Assembly: GCA_947630025.1 (NCBI GenBank)
Contig: CANRFZ010000011.1
Coordinates: 1-64,000 of the forward strand
DNA length: 64,000 nucleotides
Source: an uncultured Lachnospiraceae bacterium
GTDB lineage: Bacteria; Bacillota; Clostridia; Lachnospirales; Lachnospiraceae
Direction: 5' to 3'
The translations under genes were made by a program, and so were the position numbers. How positions within the stretch are numbered: position 1 is the first letter of the stretch; every line of letters begins with the position of its first letter. This document shows positions 1 to 7,612 of this stretch, piece after piece. Below the pieces are notes generated by a model that saw only the letters and a program-made list of their open reading frames with translations, searched no databases and was not told where the DNA came from.

Positions 1-89
1 TGGGATGATTCAAAAGTTATTTACCGCAGCGCAGATAAAAGCTGGCTGCTATGGATAAAAGTACGGAAACTCAAGAAGTTCCGTTTATC

Positions 90-122
90 TTGACAATTCC
101 GTGCTTTATGTTAATATATAAT
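90..122 (+). promoter_or_regulatory. candidate sigma-A promoter for the abi locus
   Basis: A perfect -35 TTGACA lies at 90-95. An AT-rich -10 region follows, either TAATAT at 112-117 (16 bp spacer) or TATAAT at 117-122 (21 bp spacer, too long for a usual promoter). An ACGGAA/TTCCGT inverted repeat (63-68 and 79-84) lies just upstream and could be an operator or an old terminator. Transcription would start near 129, at the hairpin RNA described next. Confidence 0.5.
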
Positions 123-128
123 TAACAT

Positions 129-180
129 CTCCCTCAGGCCTCTGCGGAAACGTATGCACACTTGAGGGCGTTTTGTTTAT
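129..180 (+). ncRNA. candidate short structured RNA upstream of abi (abiF-RNA-like)
   Basis: CCCTCAGG (131-138) pairs with CTTGAGGG (161-168) in an 8 bp stem with one G-U pair. Inside it TGCG-GAAA-CGTA (143-154) can form a small GNRA-capped hairpin. The stem is followed by a U-rich tail (cgttttgtttattt), so the element looks like a self-contained RNA ending in an intrinsic terminator about 17 nt before the abi start codon. Conserved abiF RNAs are known upstream of AbiF-type genes; assignment to that family is inference from position and shape, not from a covariance search. It could equally be an attenuator. Confidence 0.45.
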
Positions 181-196
181 TTAAGGAAAAGCGCTT

Positions 197-1078
197 ATGG
201 CAGATAAAGGTTTCAAAACGGTTGAAGAACAACTGAATATCCTCCGCTCCCGCGGCCTCACCATCAATGATGAAGCACAGGCTAGGGATTTTTTACTGCG
301 CAACAATTACTACCGCATCAGCGGATATTCCCTGACGCTGCGCAAAAATGATGTTTTCTCCAAATCTGCCACATTCCAGAACATCATCGATATCTACCAT
401 TTTGACCACGAACTCAGGCACATTCTTCTTCAATACCTTGAAGTGATAGAAGTGCAGATAAAATCCATATATGCTTACGAATTCACAAAAGTCCACGGTC
501 CTACCGGATACCTTGATGAAACATTCTTTACCAACCAAGCCAAACACCAAGAGATTATGAGCAAGGCAGAACAACAGAAAATCCAGCGGCTTCCCCACGA
601 AGCCTACCTGAAGCACTTTGTAAGTGACCTGCAGCAAGACATTCCTTTATGGGCATATGTTGATCTGCTGACTATATCCGATATCTCTTTTTTGTATTCT
701 ATTTCTGAGCAGCCCATAAAAGACTCCGTTGCCCGCGCTTTCGGCCTGACCATGAATAAGGGATCGGCCATCCTCGGAAGCTATATGCATAGCATGACGA
801 TCATCCGCAATTTGTGCGCACATGGGAGCAGAATCTATAACCGACTCTTTGAGCAGAAACCTTCTCTTAATAAAAAAGAAAAAATGCTGCTCAGAAAAAA
901 CAGTAACGGTGAAATCGACAACGCTCATTTTTATGGTTTTCTGCTTGTTATGAAACGGATTCTGCCGATGGATAAATTCAAGGAAATGAAAAACTCCATC
1001 GTTTCTCTGACCAAGAAATATCCATTTGTACGAATGGATTACTACGGTTTCCGCAACGACTGGCAGCAAAAACTGTAA
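197..1078 (+). CDS. Abi-family (AbiD/AbiF type) HEPN protein
   Basis: This 293-residue protein has the hallmarks of the Abi_2 family: an N-terminal region with the pattern of these proteins (FLLRNNYYRISGYSL, about residues 32-46), a helical body, and near residue 196 the sequence RNLCAHGSRIYNR, whose R-x4-H is the HEPN RNase motif. Full length for the family. Such proteins act in phage-triggered abortive infection or as RNase toxins. The gene stands alone on the plus strand behind a promoter and a terminated hairpin RNA, and a terminator follows. The start is the ATG after a weak AAGGAAAAG-like ribosome site. The RNase activity and RNA partner are inferred. Confidence 0.85.
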   Translation: MADKGFKTVEEQLNILRSRGLTINDEAQARDFLLRNNYYRISGYSLTLRKNDVFSKSATFQNIIDIYHFDHELRHILLQYLEVIEVQIKSIYAYEFTKVHGPTGYLDETFFTNQAKHQEIMSKAEQQKIQRLPHEAYLKHFVSDLQQDIPLWAYVDLLTISDISFLYSISEQPIKDSVARAFGLTMNKGSAILGSYMHSMTIIRNLCAHGSRIYNRLFEQKPSLNKKEKMLLRKNSNGEIDNAHFYGFLLVMKRILPMDKFKEMKNSIVSLTKKYPFVRMDYYGFRNDWQQKL

Positions 1079-1156
1079 TCTTATTTCTTCATCTGCATAT
1101 ACTATTCAGGACTTCTCCCACGAGCCGATCTTAGGCGCAATACTGTGGGCGGTCTG

Positions 1157-1190
1157 GAGCCAGGGGAATTTTCTCTTGGCTCTTTTCATG
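1157..1190 (+). terminator. intrinsic terminator after abi
   Basis: GAGCCA (1157-1162) pairs with TGGCTC (1177-1182). The stem extends inward through G-C, A-T and wobble pairs and is followed by TTTT. It lies about 80 bp past the abi stop. The small ORF spanning this stretch (1026-1235) is not supported. Confidence 0.55.
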
Positions 1191-1238
1191 CCTTTTATTC
1201 TGCATGACAGGCTGCTTTTCTTCAAAAGAATTTAGGTC

Positions 1239-2603
1239 TTAGGGAAACCGGTCGACCGTCTTTTTAAGTTTCATGTCTTCTTTCCGGCAGTACAGATAGA
1301 AGCCCACGCAGATCAGCGCGGAGAGGAGCGAACCCAGCGGCGCCGCCCATCCCATCGGGTAGAGGGAGTGCGGAAAATAGACGCTGGCCAGCCACGCGCC
1401 CGGAATGCGGACGAGCAGGATCGCCGTTATGTTGTGGACAAACGAGACCATCGACTTCTGATCGCCGCAGAAATAACCGCTGAAACAGAAGTGCACCGCG
1501 GCGAACACGCAGTCAAAGGCATAGGAGCGCAGATATTCGCAGCCTGCCGCCAGCACGCCGCCGTCTCTGGTAAAAAGCCCCACCAGCGTATGCGGCAGAA
1601 ATTGGCTATACACCGCGCACACAAGTCCCCAGCAGACCGTGACCGCAAGGCCGTAGTACAACGTCTGTCTTGCCCGTTTTTCCTGCTTTGCGCCCATATT
1701 CTGTGCCGTAATGGTAGAGATTGCGGACAGGAAAGCCGAGGGCACCAGAAACATAAACCCAATGAGCTTCTCCACGATTCCCACCGCAGCCGAGATCACC
1801 AGACCGCGGCTGTTGGCGATCACCGTAATCACGATAAAGGCGATCTGAATCAGGCCGTCCTGCAGCGCGATGGGCGCCCCCACCCTAAGAATCTGTCCCG
1901 CCGCATTCCTGTGCAGCCGGATATCGCGGCGTCCGATATGGATTCCCAGATCCCGCGTCCGCATCAGCGCCAGCGAGACGGCCACGCTCACCGCCTGCCC
2001 GCACACCGTTCCCAGCGCCGCGCCCGCCGCGCCCAGACCGCACCGGCCCACAAACACAAAATCCAGCGCCACATTGACCACGCACGCCACGGCCACGAAA
2101 TACATAGGACGTCTGGAGTCTCCTGCGCCCCGGAAAATACTGCTGATGACATTGTACGCCGTGATAAAAGGAATCCCCGCAAAGCAGATCGTGAGATAGT
2201 CAGACGCCTGCCCCACGGCCTCCGCCGGAGTCAGCATCACGCCCACAATCCCGCGGGTGCATAGCAGGAGCGCCGCCGTCAGCGCCGCCGCAAAGCCGCC
2301 GAAAAAGACGACGGACGTCCCTACCGTCTCTCTGGCCGCCTGCCTGTCTCCGGCGCCCACGCTGCGCCCGATGCGCACCGTCGTCCCCATCGCCATGCCG
2401 CTGATGACCAGCGTGATCATGTGCATCACCTGACTGCCGACGGAAACCGCCGAAGTAGCGTCGGAGCCGTTATAATAGCCGACCACAAACAGATCGACCA
2501 TGCCGTAAAACGTCTGCATAAAGCAGGAAAACAGATAGGGAAGCGCGAAGCAGACAAGATTCCTGCCCACGCTCCCTTTTGTCAGATCGTTATTCGCACC
2601 CAT
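1239..2603 (-). CDS. MATE family multidrug/Na+ antiporter
   Basis: A 454-residue polytopic membrane protein with about 12 predicted segments and the two-lobed MATE pattern. The N-terminal LPYLFSCFMQTFYGMVDLFVVGYY stretch and the internal FRGAGDSRRPMYF motif are typical of MATE exporters (compare FRGxGDxxxP). MATE proteins export cationic drugs or metabolites using Na+ or H+ gradients in the cytoplasmic membrane. It is the last gene of the nifS-led minus-strand run, 39 bp after the aldo/keto reductase. The substrate cannot be told. A weak AGGGA ribosome site precedes the ATG. Confidence 0.9.
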   Translation of the reverse strand: MGANNDLTKGSVGRNLVCFALPYLFSCFMQTFYGMVDLFVVGYYNGSDATSAVSVGSQVMHMITLVISGMAMGTTVRIGRSVGAGDRQAARETVGTSVVFFGGFAAALTAALLLCTRGIVGVMLTPAEAVGQASDYLTICFAGIPFITAYNVISSIFRGAGDSRRPMYFVAVACVVNVALDFVFVGRCGLGAAGAALGTVCGQAVSVAVSLALMRTRDLGIHIGRRDIRLHRNAAGQILRVGAPIALQDGLIQIAFIVITVIANSRGLVISAAVGIVEKLIGFMFLVPSAFLSAISTITAQNMGAKQEKRARQTLYYGLAVTVCWGLVCAVYSQFLPHTLVGLFTRDGGVLAAGCEYLRSYAFDCVFAAVHFCFSGYFCGDQKSMVSFVHNITAILLVRIPGAWLASVYFPHSLYPMGWAAPLGSLLSALICVGFYLYCRKEDMKLKKTVDRFP

Positions 2604-2642
2604 CTTTCCCTGTCAGCCGTGCGCCGGGCCGCCCGGCGCGCG

Positions 2643-3767
2643 TTATCTTTCAAAATATGCCGCCACATCCTTGAGATGGCGGATGATCGGAAGATGCTGC
2701 GGGCACACCCGCTCGCACTGTCCGCAGGCGATACAGTCTCCCGCCCTGCCGAACTCCTCCGCCAGCCGCTCGTAATAGGTTCCCTGCGGCGTCCAGCCCT
2801 TTTCCCGCACTTCCTGTCTGTCCGCATTGTATAGCGAAAAGTATTTCGGGATCGCGATTTTCTTCGGGCAGCCTTCCGTACAGTAGGAGCATCCCGTACA
2901 GGGGATCGAGATATTGCCGTTGATGATATCCACCACCCGCGCCAGAAGCTCCCGCTCCTCCCCGTTTAACGGCTCAAACTCGGACATATAGCCGATATTG
3001 TCCGTAAGCTGCTCCATATTGCTCATGCCGCTCAGCACGACCTGCACGTTGTCGAGGCTGGCCGCGAAGCGGATCGCCCATGAGGAAATGCTCCTATCCG
3101 GATGGTACTGCCGCAGCAGCCGCTCCGCCGCCTCCGGCACCTGCGCCAGCGTGCCGCCCTTGACCGGTTCCATGACAAAGACGGGTACGCCGTGTTTCAC
3201 CGCCGTCTCATAGCAGAGCCGCGACTGGATGCTGGGGCTGTCCCAGTCCAGATAGTTGAGCTGAAGCTGCACGAACTCTGTCTCCGGGTGCTCCGTCAGC
3301 ACCTTATCCAGAAAGTCCGCCGTATCGTGGAACGAGAAGCCGATATGCCTTACTAGGCCCTGTTCCTTCTTCTCCCGTAGCCAGCCGAAACAGTCCAGAT
3401 CGGTCAGCTTCTGATAATGGCCCCGGCCCACGTCGTGCAGCAGATAGTAGTCAAAAAACGACACCCCTGTCTTTTCCATCTGGGCCTGAAAAATCCTGTC
3501 CCGGTCTTCCTTCGTGTCCACAAATCCCACGTGCAGCTTGGTGGCCAGTGTAAAACTGTCCCGTGGATGCCTGTCCACCAGACACTCTTTCGCGGCGTTT
3601 TCGCTCCTGAACCCGCAGTACATCCATGCGGTGTCAAAATAGGTAAAGCCATGCTCCAAAAAGGCGTCCACCATCTGTTTCGTCTTTTCCATATCGATGT
3701 CCGCCGCGTTGTTGGCATCCACCAGCGGCAGACGCATCAAGCCAAATCCCAGTTTTTTGTTTCCCAT
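2643..3767 (-). CDS. aldo/keto reductase with C-terminal 4Fe-4S cluster domain
   Basis: The first about 285 residues form an aldo/keto reductase TIM barrel (GFGLMRLP near the start; FDTAWMYCG with the catalytic Tyr; FVQLQLNYLDW). The C-terminal part carries two cysteine clusters, CTGCSYCTEGCP and CIACGQCERVCP, as in bacterial dicluster AKR proteins. Start: the ORF track opens 46 codons early; the ATG at 3767 gives MGNKKLGFGLMRLP and has a good GAGGAGAGGG site, and the upstream Arg/Lys-rich extension looks non-coding. 374 aa is normal for this subfamily. It sits in the Fe-S biogenesis run, which fits an Fe-S-bearing enzyme. Substrate unknown. Confidence 0.88.
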   Translation of the reverse strand: MGNKKLGFGLMRLPLVDANNAADIDMEKTKQMVDAFLEHGFTYFDTAWMYCGFRSENAAKECLVDRHPRDSFTLATKLHVGFVDTKEDRDRIFQAQMEKTGVSFFDYYLLHDVGRGHYQKLTDLDCFGWLREKKEQGLVRHIGFSFHDTADFLDKVLTEHPETEFVQLQLNYLDWDSPSIQSRLCYETAVKHGVPVFVMEPVKGGTLAQVPEAAERLLRQYHPDRSISSWAIRFAASLDNVQVVLSGMSNMEQLTDNIGYMSEFEPLNGEERELLARVVDIINGNISIPCTGCSYCTEGCPKKIAIPKYFSLYNADRQEVREKGWTPQGTYYERLAEEFGRAGDCIACGQCERVCPQHLPIIRHLKDVAAYFER

Positions 3768-3922
3768 GTTTCTTACCCTCTCCTCTTTCCTTTTCCTTCC
3801 CTTTCTCCTTTTCCCTTCTCCTGTTCTCTGCGGGATGCCCTGCGTCTCCCGCCCGCACTTTTCCGCCCGCCGCCCGGTTCTGCGCAGGCCCGCGGACTCT
3901 CTCATAGAGGCCCTGCCGGGCG

Positions 3923-4699
3923 CTATCCCAGCGCCACGTCCAGTATCATCATGATGACGAAGCCAAAGGCCACGCCCACCGTTCCGAGATTACTGTGCTC
4001 GCCCGCCTGCGACTCCGGAATCAGCTCCTCCACCACCACATAGATCATCGCGCCTGCGGCGAATGCGAGAAAATACGGCATCAGCGGCGTCACATGGCTG
4101 GCCAGCAGTATTGTCAGCGCCGCCCCGACGGGCTCCACGATCCCCGACAACGCGCCGTACACGAATGCTTTAAGCCGCGGTACGCCCTCACTCCTAAGCG
4201 GCATGGAGATAATGGCGCCCTCCGGGAAATTCTGGATCGCGATGCCGATCGCCAGCGCGAACGCGCCTGCAAACGTGATGCCCGCGCTGCCCGAAAGCGC
4301 CCCCGCAAACGTCACGCCCACGGACATTCCCTCGGGAATGTTGTGCAGCGTCACCGCCAGGACAAGCATTGTGGTTTTTTTTAAATTGGCCGGAAGGCCT
4401 TCCGGCTCCTCGCTCTCCACGTGCAGATGCGGAATCAGACTGTCCAGCAGAAGCAGGAAAAAGACGCCGCCCAGAAATCCCGCCGCAGCGGGAAACCATG
4501 CCGCGCCGCCCCGCGCACTGCCCATGTCAATGGCGGGAATGAGAAGCGACCACACGGACGCCGCGATCATGACGCCCGCGGCGAATCCCAGCAGCAGCTT
4601 CTCCAGCTTCCTGTTCATCTTATTTCCCATACAAAAGACCATCGCCGAGCCCAGCGCGGTGCCCGCAAACGGAATCAGCAATCCAAACAATAGCTGCAT
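3923..4699 (-). CDS. ZIP family divalent metal transporter
   Basis: A 258-residue membrane protein with about 8 segments. The ZIP signature HNIPEGMSVGV sits in the fourth segment and NFPEGAIISMP in the fifth, giving the paired metal-binding centres of ZupT/ZIP importers of Zn, Fe or Mn. A His/Glu-rich loop (HLHVESEEPEG) precedes the core. I prefer the ATG at 4699 (MQLLFGLL) because GAGG lies 6 nt upstream; the ORF track's start at 4717 has no ribosome site. It follows the Rrf2 gene by 27 bp and is probably co-transcribed, consistent with metal supply for Fe-S assembly. Confidence 0.88.
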   Translation of the reverse strand: MQLLFGLLIPFAGTALGSAMVFCMGNKMNRKLEKLLLGFAAGVMIAASVWSLLIPAIDMGSARGGAAWFPAAAGFLGGVFFLLLLDSLIPHLHVESEEPEGLPANLKKTTMLVLAVTLHNIPEGMSVGVTFAGALSGSAGITFAGAFALAIGIAIQNFPEGAIISMPLRSEGVPRLKAFVYGALSGIVEPVGAALTILLASHVTPLMPYFLAFAAGAMIYVVVEELIPESQAGEHSNLGTVGVAFGFVIMMILDVALG

Positions 4700-4726
4700 C
4701 TTGTTCCTCGATATCATATAAGCGTT

Positions 4727-5134
4727 TTATTTTTCCTGCATCAGATCCACGATGGAAATGCCGTCGAAGAAATCGTTCAACAACTGGGTAAACCTCCGCC
4801 ACATCGGATAGGTTCTGCACTCCGTCGTCCGCTCGCACGGCTTGGCGTCCTTTTCCAGACACGCCACCGGCGCCAGATCCCCTTCCGTGAGCCTGAGCAG
4901 CTCGCCCACCTTGTATTCCTCTAACGGACGTGTCAGCCGGTAGCCGCCGCCCTTGCCGTGGACGCCTTCGATCAGGCCGTTCTGCGTCAGCACGGGAACG
5001 ATTTTTTCTAAATATTTCAGGGAAATCTCCTGCCGCGCCGCGATATCTTTCATCGGCACATAGCCCTCGCCGCTATGCTCCGCCAGATCGATCATCACCC
5101 GCAGGACATACCTTCCCTTGCTGGAAATCATCAT
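4727..5134 (-). CDS. iscR: Rrf2/IscR-type transcriptional regulator
   Basis: A 135-residue winged-helix Rrf2 protein: MISSKGRYVLRVMIDLA at the N-terminus, the recognition region ISLKYLEKIVPVLTQNGLI, then the wing GVHGKGGGYRLTRP. Three cysteines in CLEKDAKPCERTTEC (about residues 92-106) match the Fe-S ligand region of IscR-like sensors. It lies 34 bp downstream of nifU and third in the nifS-nifU-rrf2 run, so it probably senses Fe-S status and controls this operon. The 31 bp dyad at the nifS promoter is its likely operator, by inference. Confidence 0.88.
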   Translation of the reverse strand: MMISSKGRYVLRVMIDLAEHSGEGYVPMKDIAARQEISLKYLEKIVPVLTQNGLIEGVHGKGGGYRLTRPLEEYKVGELLRLTEGDLAPVACLEKDAKPCERTTECRTYPMWRRFTQLLNDFFDGISIVDLMQEK

Positions 5135-5168
5135 AGCTTTGTCCTCTCTGCGGCAGACCGCACCGCCG

Positions 5169-5600
5169 CTATACGCTGCAGTGTCCGCAGCTCTCGCAGT
5201 CGGGGAACTGCGCGTGGTCGTACTCGATGCCGTTTCTGTCGTAGTAGTCCTTCACCGCCGCCTTGATCGCTTCTTCCGCCAGCACAGAGCAGTGCATCTT
5301 GTGTGCCGGAAGGCCGTCCAGCGCCTCCGCCACCGCCTTGTTGGACAGTTCCAGCGCCTCGGAGACGGGCCTGCCCTTGATCAGCTCCGTGGCCATCGAA
5401 CTGGACGCGATGGCGCTGCCGCAGCCGAACGTTTCAAACTTCACATCGCTAATGATGTCATTGTCAATCTTTAAATAAATCTTCATAATATCGCCGCACT
5501 TGGCGTTTCCTACCTCCCCGACACCGTCCGCGTCCTCTATGACGCCGACGTTCCTCGGATTGCGGAAATGATCCATTACCTTGTCACTGTATAAAGCCAT
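5169..5600 (-). CDS. nifU: NifU/IscU-type Fe-S scaffold protein
   Basis: A 143-residue scaffold on which new Fe-S clusters are built with sulphur from NifS. It begins with MALYSDKVMDHFRNPRNVG, keeps conserved cysteines in GNAKCGDIMKIYLK (about residue 35), FGCGSAIASSS (about 60) and KMHCSVLAE (about 103), and ends with an extra Cys-rich tail, CESCGHCSV, seen in clostridial NifU-like proteins. A GGAGG site lies 8 nt before the ATG. It is 47 bp downstream of nifS. Confidence 0.93.
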   Translation of the reverse strand: MALYSDKVMDHFRNPRNVGVIEDADGVGEVGNAKCGDIMKIYLKIDNDIISDVKFETFGCGSAIASSSMATELIKGRPVSEALELSNKAVAEALDGLPAHKMHCSVLAEEAIKAAVKDYYDRNGIEYDHAQFPDCESCGHCSV

Positions 5601-5647
5601 TTTCTGTTTCCTCCGTTCTGCCTGTTCCTAATCTATGCCCGCGGCGC

Positions 5648-6838
5648 TTACGCCGTCACAAACTTGCTCTTGCCGCTCTCTAAGTCCCGCCATACGGGAG
5701 ACATACCGCGCAGATAAGACACCACTTCTTTGACCGCCCCGATCAGATAATCCACTTCCTCCTGCGTCGTCTCCTCGGAAATCGTCAGCCGCAGGGAGCC
5801 GTGGGCGATCTCGTGGGGCCTGCCGATGGCCAGCAGCACATGGCTGGGGTCCAGAGAACCCGACGTGCAGGCGGAGCCCGACGATGCGCATACCCCCTTG
5901 TCGTCCAGCAGAAGCAGCAGGGACTCGCCCTCTATCCCCTCGAAGCAGAAGTTCACGTTGCCCGGCAGCCGTTTCACGGCATCGCCGTTCAGGACGCCGT
6001 GAGGAATCTCCGAAAGTCCGGCGATCAGCCTGTCACGCAGCGCGGACACCTTCGCCGCGTTCTCGTCGATGCTGCCGCAGGCTTCCTCCAGCGCCGCCGC
6101 CATACCCATGATGGCGGGGATATTCTCCGTGCCGGCCCGCTTTCCTCTCTCCTGCGCGCCGCCCTCGATGAGGTTCGTGAGCGCGATGCCCTTTTTCACA
6201 TATAGCGCGCCGATGCCCTTAGGCCCGTGGAACTTGTGCGCCGAGAGCGAAAGCATATCGATATTCTGTTCTTTGACGTCAATGTGCAGATGCCCCGCGG
6301 CCTGCACCGCGTCCGTGTGGAACAACACGCCCTTGGCCCGGCATACCGCACCGATCTCCCCGATGGGCTGGATCGTGCCGATCTCGTTATTGGCATACAT
6401 AACCGTCACCAGACAGGTGTCCTCCCGGATCGCCTCCTCCACCTGCCTAGCCGTGACCAGCCCGTTCTCGTGTACGTCTAACAGCGTAACCTCGAACCCT
6501 TCTTTTTCCAGTTTGTTCAAGGTATGCAGCACCGCATGATGCTCAAAAGCCGTAGAAATAATGTGTTTTTTCCCTTTCCGCTCGCCGATGCGCGCCGCGG
6601 AAATAATGGCCTGATTGTCGGCCTCGCTTCCTCCTGATGTAAAGATGATCTCCCCCGCGTCGCACCCCAGACAGGCCGCCACCCGTCCCCGCGCCGAGGC
6701 AAGGGCTTCATTGGCCCGCTGGCCCACGGAATGCAGGCTGGACGGATTCCCGTAGATCTGATCCAGATACGGCAGCATCGCGTCCACCGCCGTTCTGCTC
6801 ATCTTGGTAGTCGCCGCATTGTCAGCGTATATATTCAT
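5648..6838 (-). CDS. nifS: cysteine desulfurase NifS
   Basis: A 396-residue PLP enzyme that takes sulphur from cysteine for Fe-S assembly. Visible markers: [14 protein letters not shown] start, the [10 protein letters not shown] segment, [17 protein letters not shown] with the PLP lysine (about residue 202), and [18 protein letters not shown] with the catalytic loop cysteine (about 325). It is the first gene of the minus-strand Fe-S operon. The leader is only about 35 nt, with a GGAGG site 6 nt from the ATG. Full length and intact. Confidence 0.95.
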   Translation of the reverse strand: MNIYADNAATTKMSRTAVDAMLPYLDQIYGNPSSLHSVGQRANEALASARGRVAACLGCDAGEIIFTSGGSEADNQAIISAARIGERKGKKHIISTAFEHHAVLHTLNKLEKEGFEVTLLDVHENGLVTARQVEEAIREDTCLVTVMYANNEIGTIQPIGEIGAVCRAKGVLFHTDAVQAAGHLHIDVKEQNIDMLSLSAHKFHGPKGIGALYVKKGIALTNLIEGGAQERGKRAGTENIPAIMGMAAALEEACGSIDENAAKVSALRDRLIAGLSEIPHGVLNGDAVKRLPGNVNFCFEGIEGESLLLLLDDKGVCASSGSACTSGSLDPSHVLLAIGRPHEIAHGSLRLTISEETTQEEVDYLIGAVKEVVSYLRGMSPVWRDLESGKSKFVTA

Positions 6839-6849
6839 GTCGCACCTCC

Positions 6850-6907
6850 ATTTACCAACCCTCTAGGTCGGTGGGTAAATAATATCATACATCGATACCG
6901 TTGTCAA
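6850..6907 (-). promoter_or_regulatory. nifS promoter with overlapping 31 bp operator-like dyad
   Basis: On the minus strand -35 TTGACA (6902-6907), a 17 bp spacer and -10 TATTAT (6879-6884) form a near-consensus sigma-A promoter. A 31 bp dyad at 6850-6880, with perfect 7 bp arms ATTTACC/GGTAAAT and a further CC/GG-matched inner part, touches the -10 and covers the start site, a repressor-type position. Given the Rrf2 gene two genes downstream, autoregulation by Rrf2/IscR is the simplest reading, but no family consensus was matched. Confidence 0.65.
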
Positions 6908-7000
6908 CAGATGCCGCACCGTTCATCCGGCCAGCTCATCCGGCCAGTCCATTCAGTCAGTCCAGCCGGTCCGTCTGGCCAGTCCGCCCGGTCGGATGGG
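6908..7000. repeat. degenerate GC-rich short repeats (CATCCGGCCAG type)
   Basis: Between the divergent nifS and sigma-factor promoters there are repeated words, CATCCGGCCAG twice in a row and then related CCAGTCC/CCGGTCC blocks down to CCGGTCGGATGG. No ORF or hairpin-plus-T signal is convincing. It may be a degenerate tandem repeat or slippage region. Confidence 0.4.
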
Positions 7001-7084
7001 GATGCCGAAAAAAATTTTGCAACCGTTACGCATTCTGTTACCATATCAGGGTAGAAGACTTCAGAGGAACAGGAGCGGACACCT

Positions 7085-7612
7085 ATGACCAAACAGGAAC
7101 TGGCATCGTATATCGAAACGTACGGCGGGGATCTCTATTCCTTCTGCAGATATCTCACCAGAGACCGGACGGAAGCGGACGAACTGTATCAGGACACATG
7201 GCTGAAAGTGCTGGAACTGTCCGGGCGTGTCGATTCCGACAGGAATATCAAAGGATACTGCCTTTCCGTGGCGCTGAAACTCTGGAAAAACAGGAAGCGC
7301 AAGTTTGCATGGCGAAAGCGCATCGCTCCTGTCCGGACGCTCTCGGACGAAGCGGACGCGGCATACCCAGACGGCGCTGCCTCCTCGGAGGACGCCGTGC
7401 TCCGCAGGGAGGAGATCTTCCTGATCAGGCAGGCGGTAAACGAACTGCCGGAAAAGCTCAAAACCGTGATACTGCTGCACTATATGGAAGAAATGAGTCT
7501 GGCGCAGATCGCAGAAATGACTCATGTGTCATATGGCACGGTAAAAAGCAGACTGTATCACGCGAGGCAGTATTTAAAAAAGAGATGGGAGGAAATGTCA
7601 GATGAAACATGA
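7085..7612 (+). CDS. ECF-type RNA polymerase sigma factor
   Basis: A 175-residue sigma-70 family protein of ECF size. Region 2: LYSFCRYLTRDRTEADELYQDTWLKVLE (about residues 17-44). Region 4: LPEKLKTVILLHYMEEMSLAQIAEMTHVSYGTVKSRLYHARQYL (about 122-165). It overlaps the next gene by 11 bp, the usual coupling of an ECF factor to its membrane anti-sigma. Upstream, TGCAACC followed about 17 nt later by CATATC resembles an ECF-type autoregulated promoter, a weak inference. The ATG follows an AGGAGC ribosome site. Confidence 0.9.
   Translation: MTKQELASYIETYGGDLYSFCRYLTRDRTEADELYQDTWLKVLELSGRVDSDRNIKGYCLSVALKLWKNRKRKFAWRKRIAPVRTLSDEADAAYPDGAASSEDAVLRREEIFLIRQAVNELPEKLKTVILLHYMEEMSLAQIAEMTHVSYGTVKSRLYHARQYLKKRWEEMSDET

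Noticed and set aside
1026-1235. 69-residue ORF after abi
   Set aside because: Overlaps the abi end and contains the terminator; no ribosome site.
1368-2264. 298-residue plus-strand ORF opposite the MATE gene
   Set aside because: Arg/His-rich shadow of a GC-rich coding strand; the MATE frame is clearly real. Similar long shadows (41390-43564, 48066-49793, 52140-53531) were rejected for the same reason.
6908-7000. CATCCGGCCAG repeats as an attachment site or integron element
   Set aside because: No integrase, tRNA or palindromic arms nearby; short degenerate repeats only.
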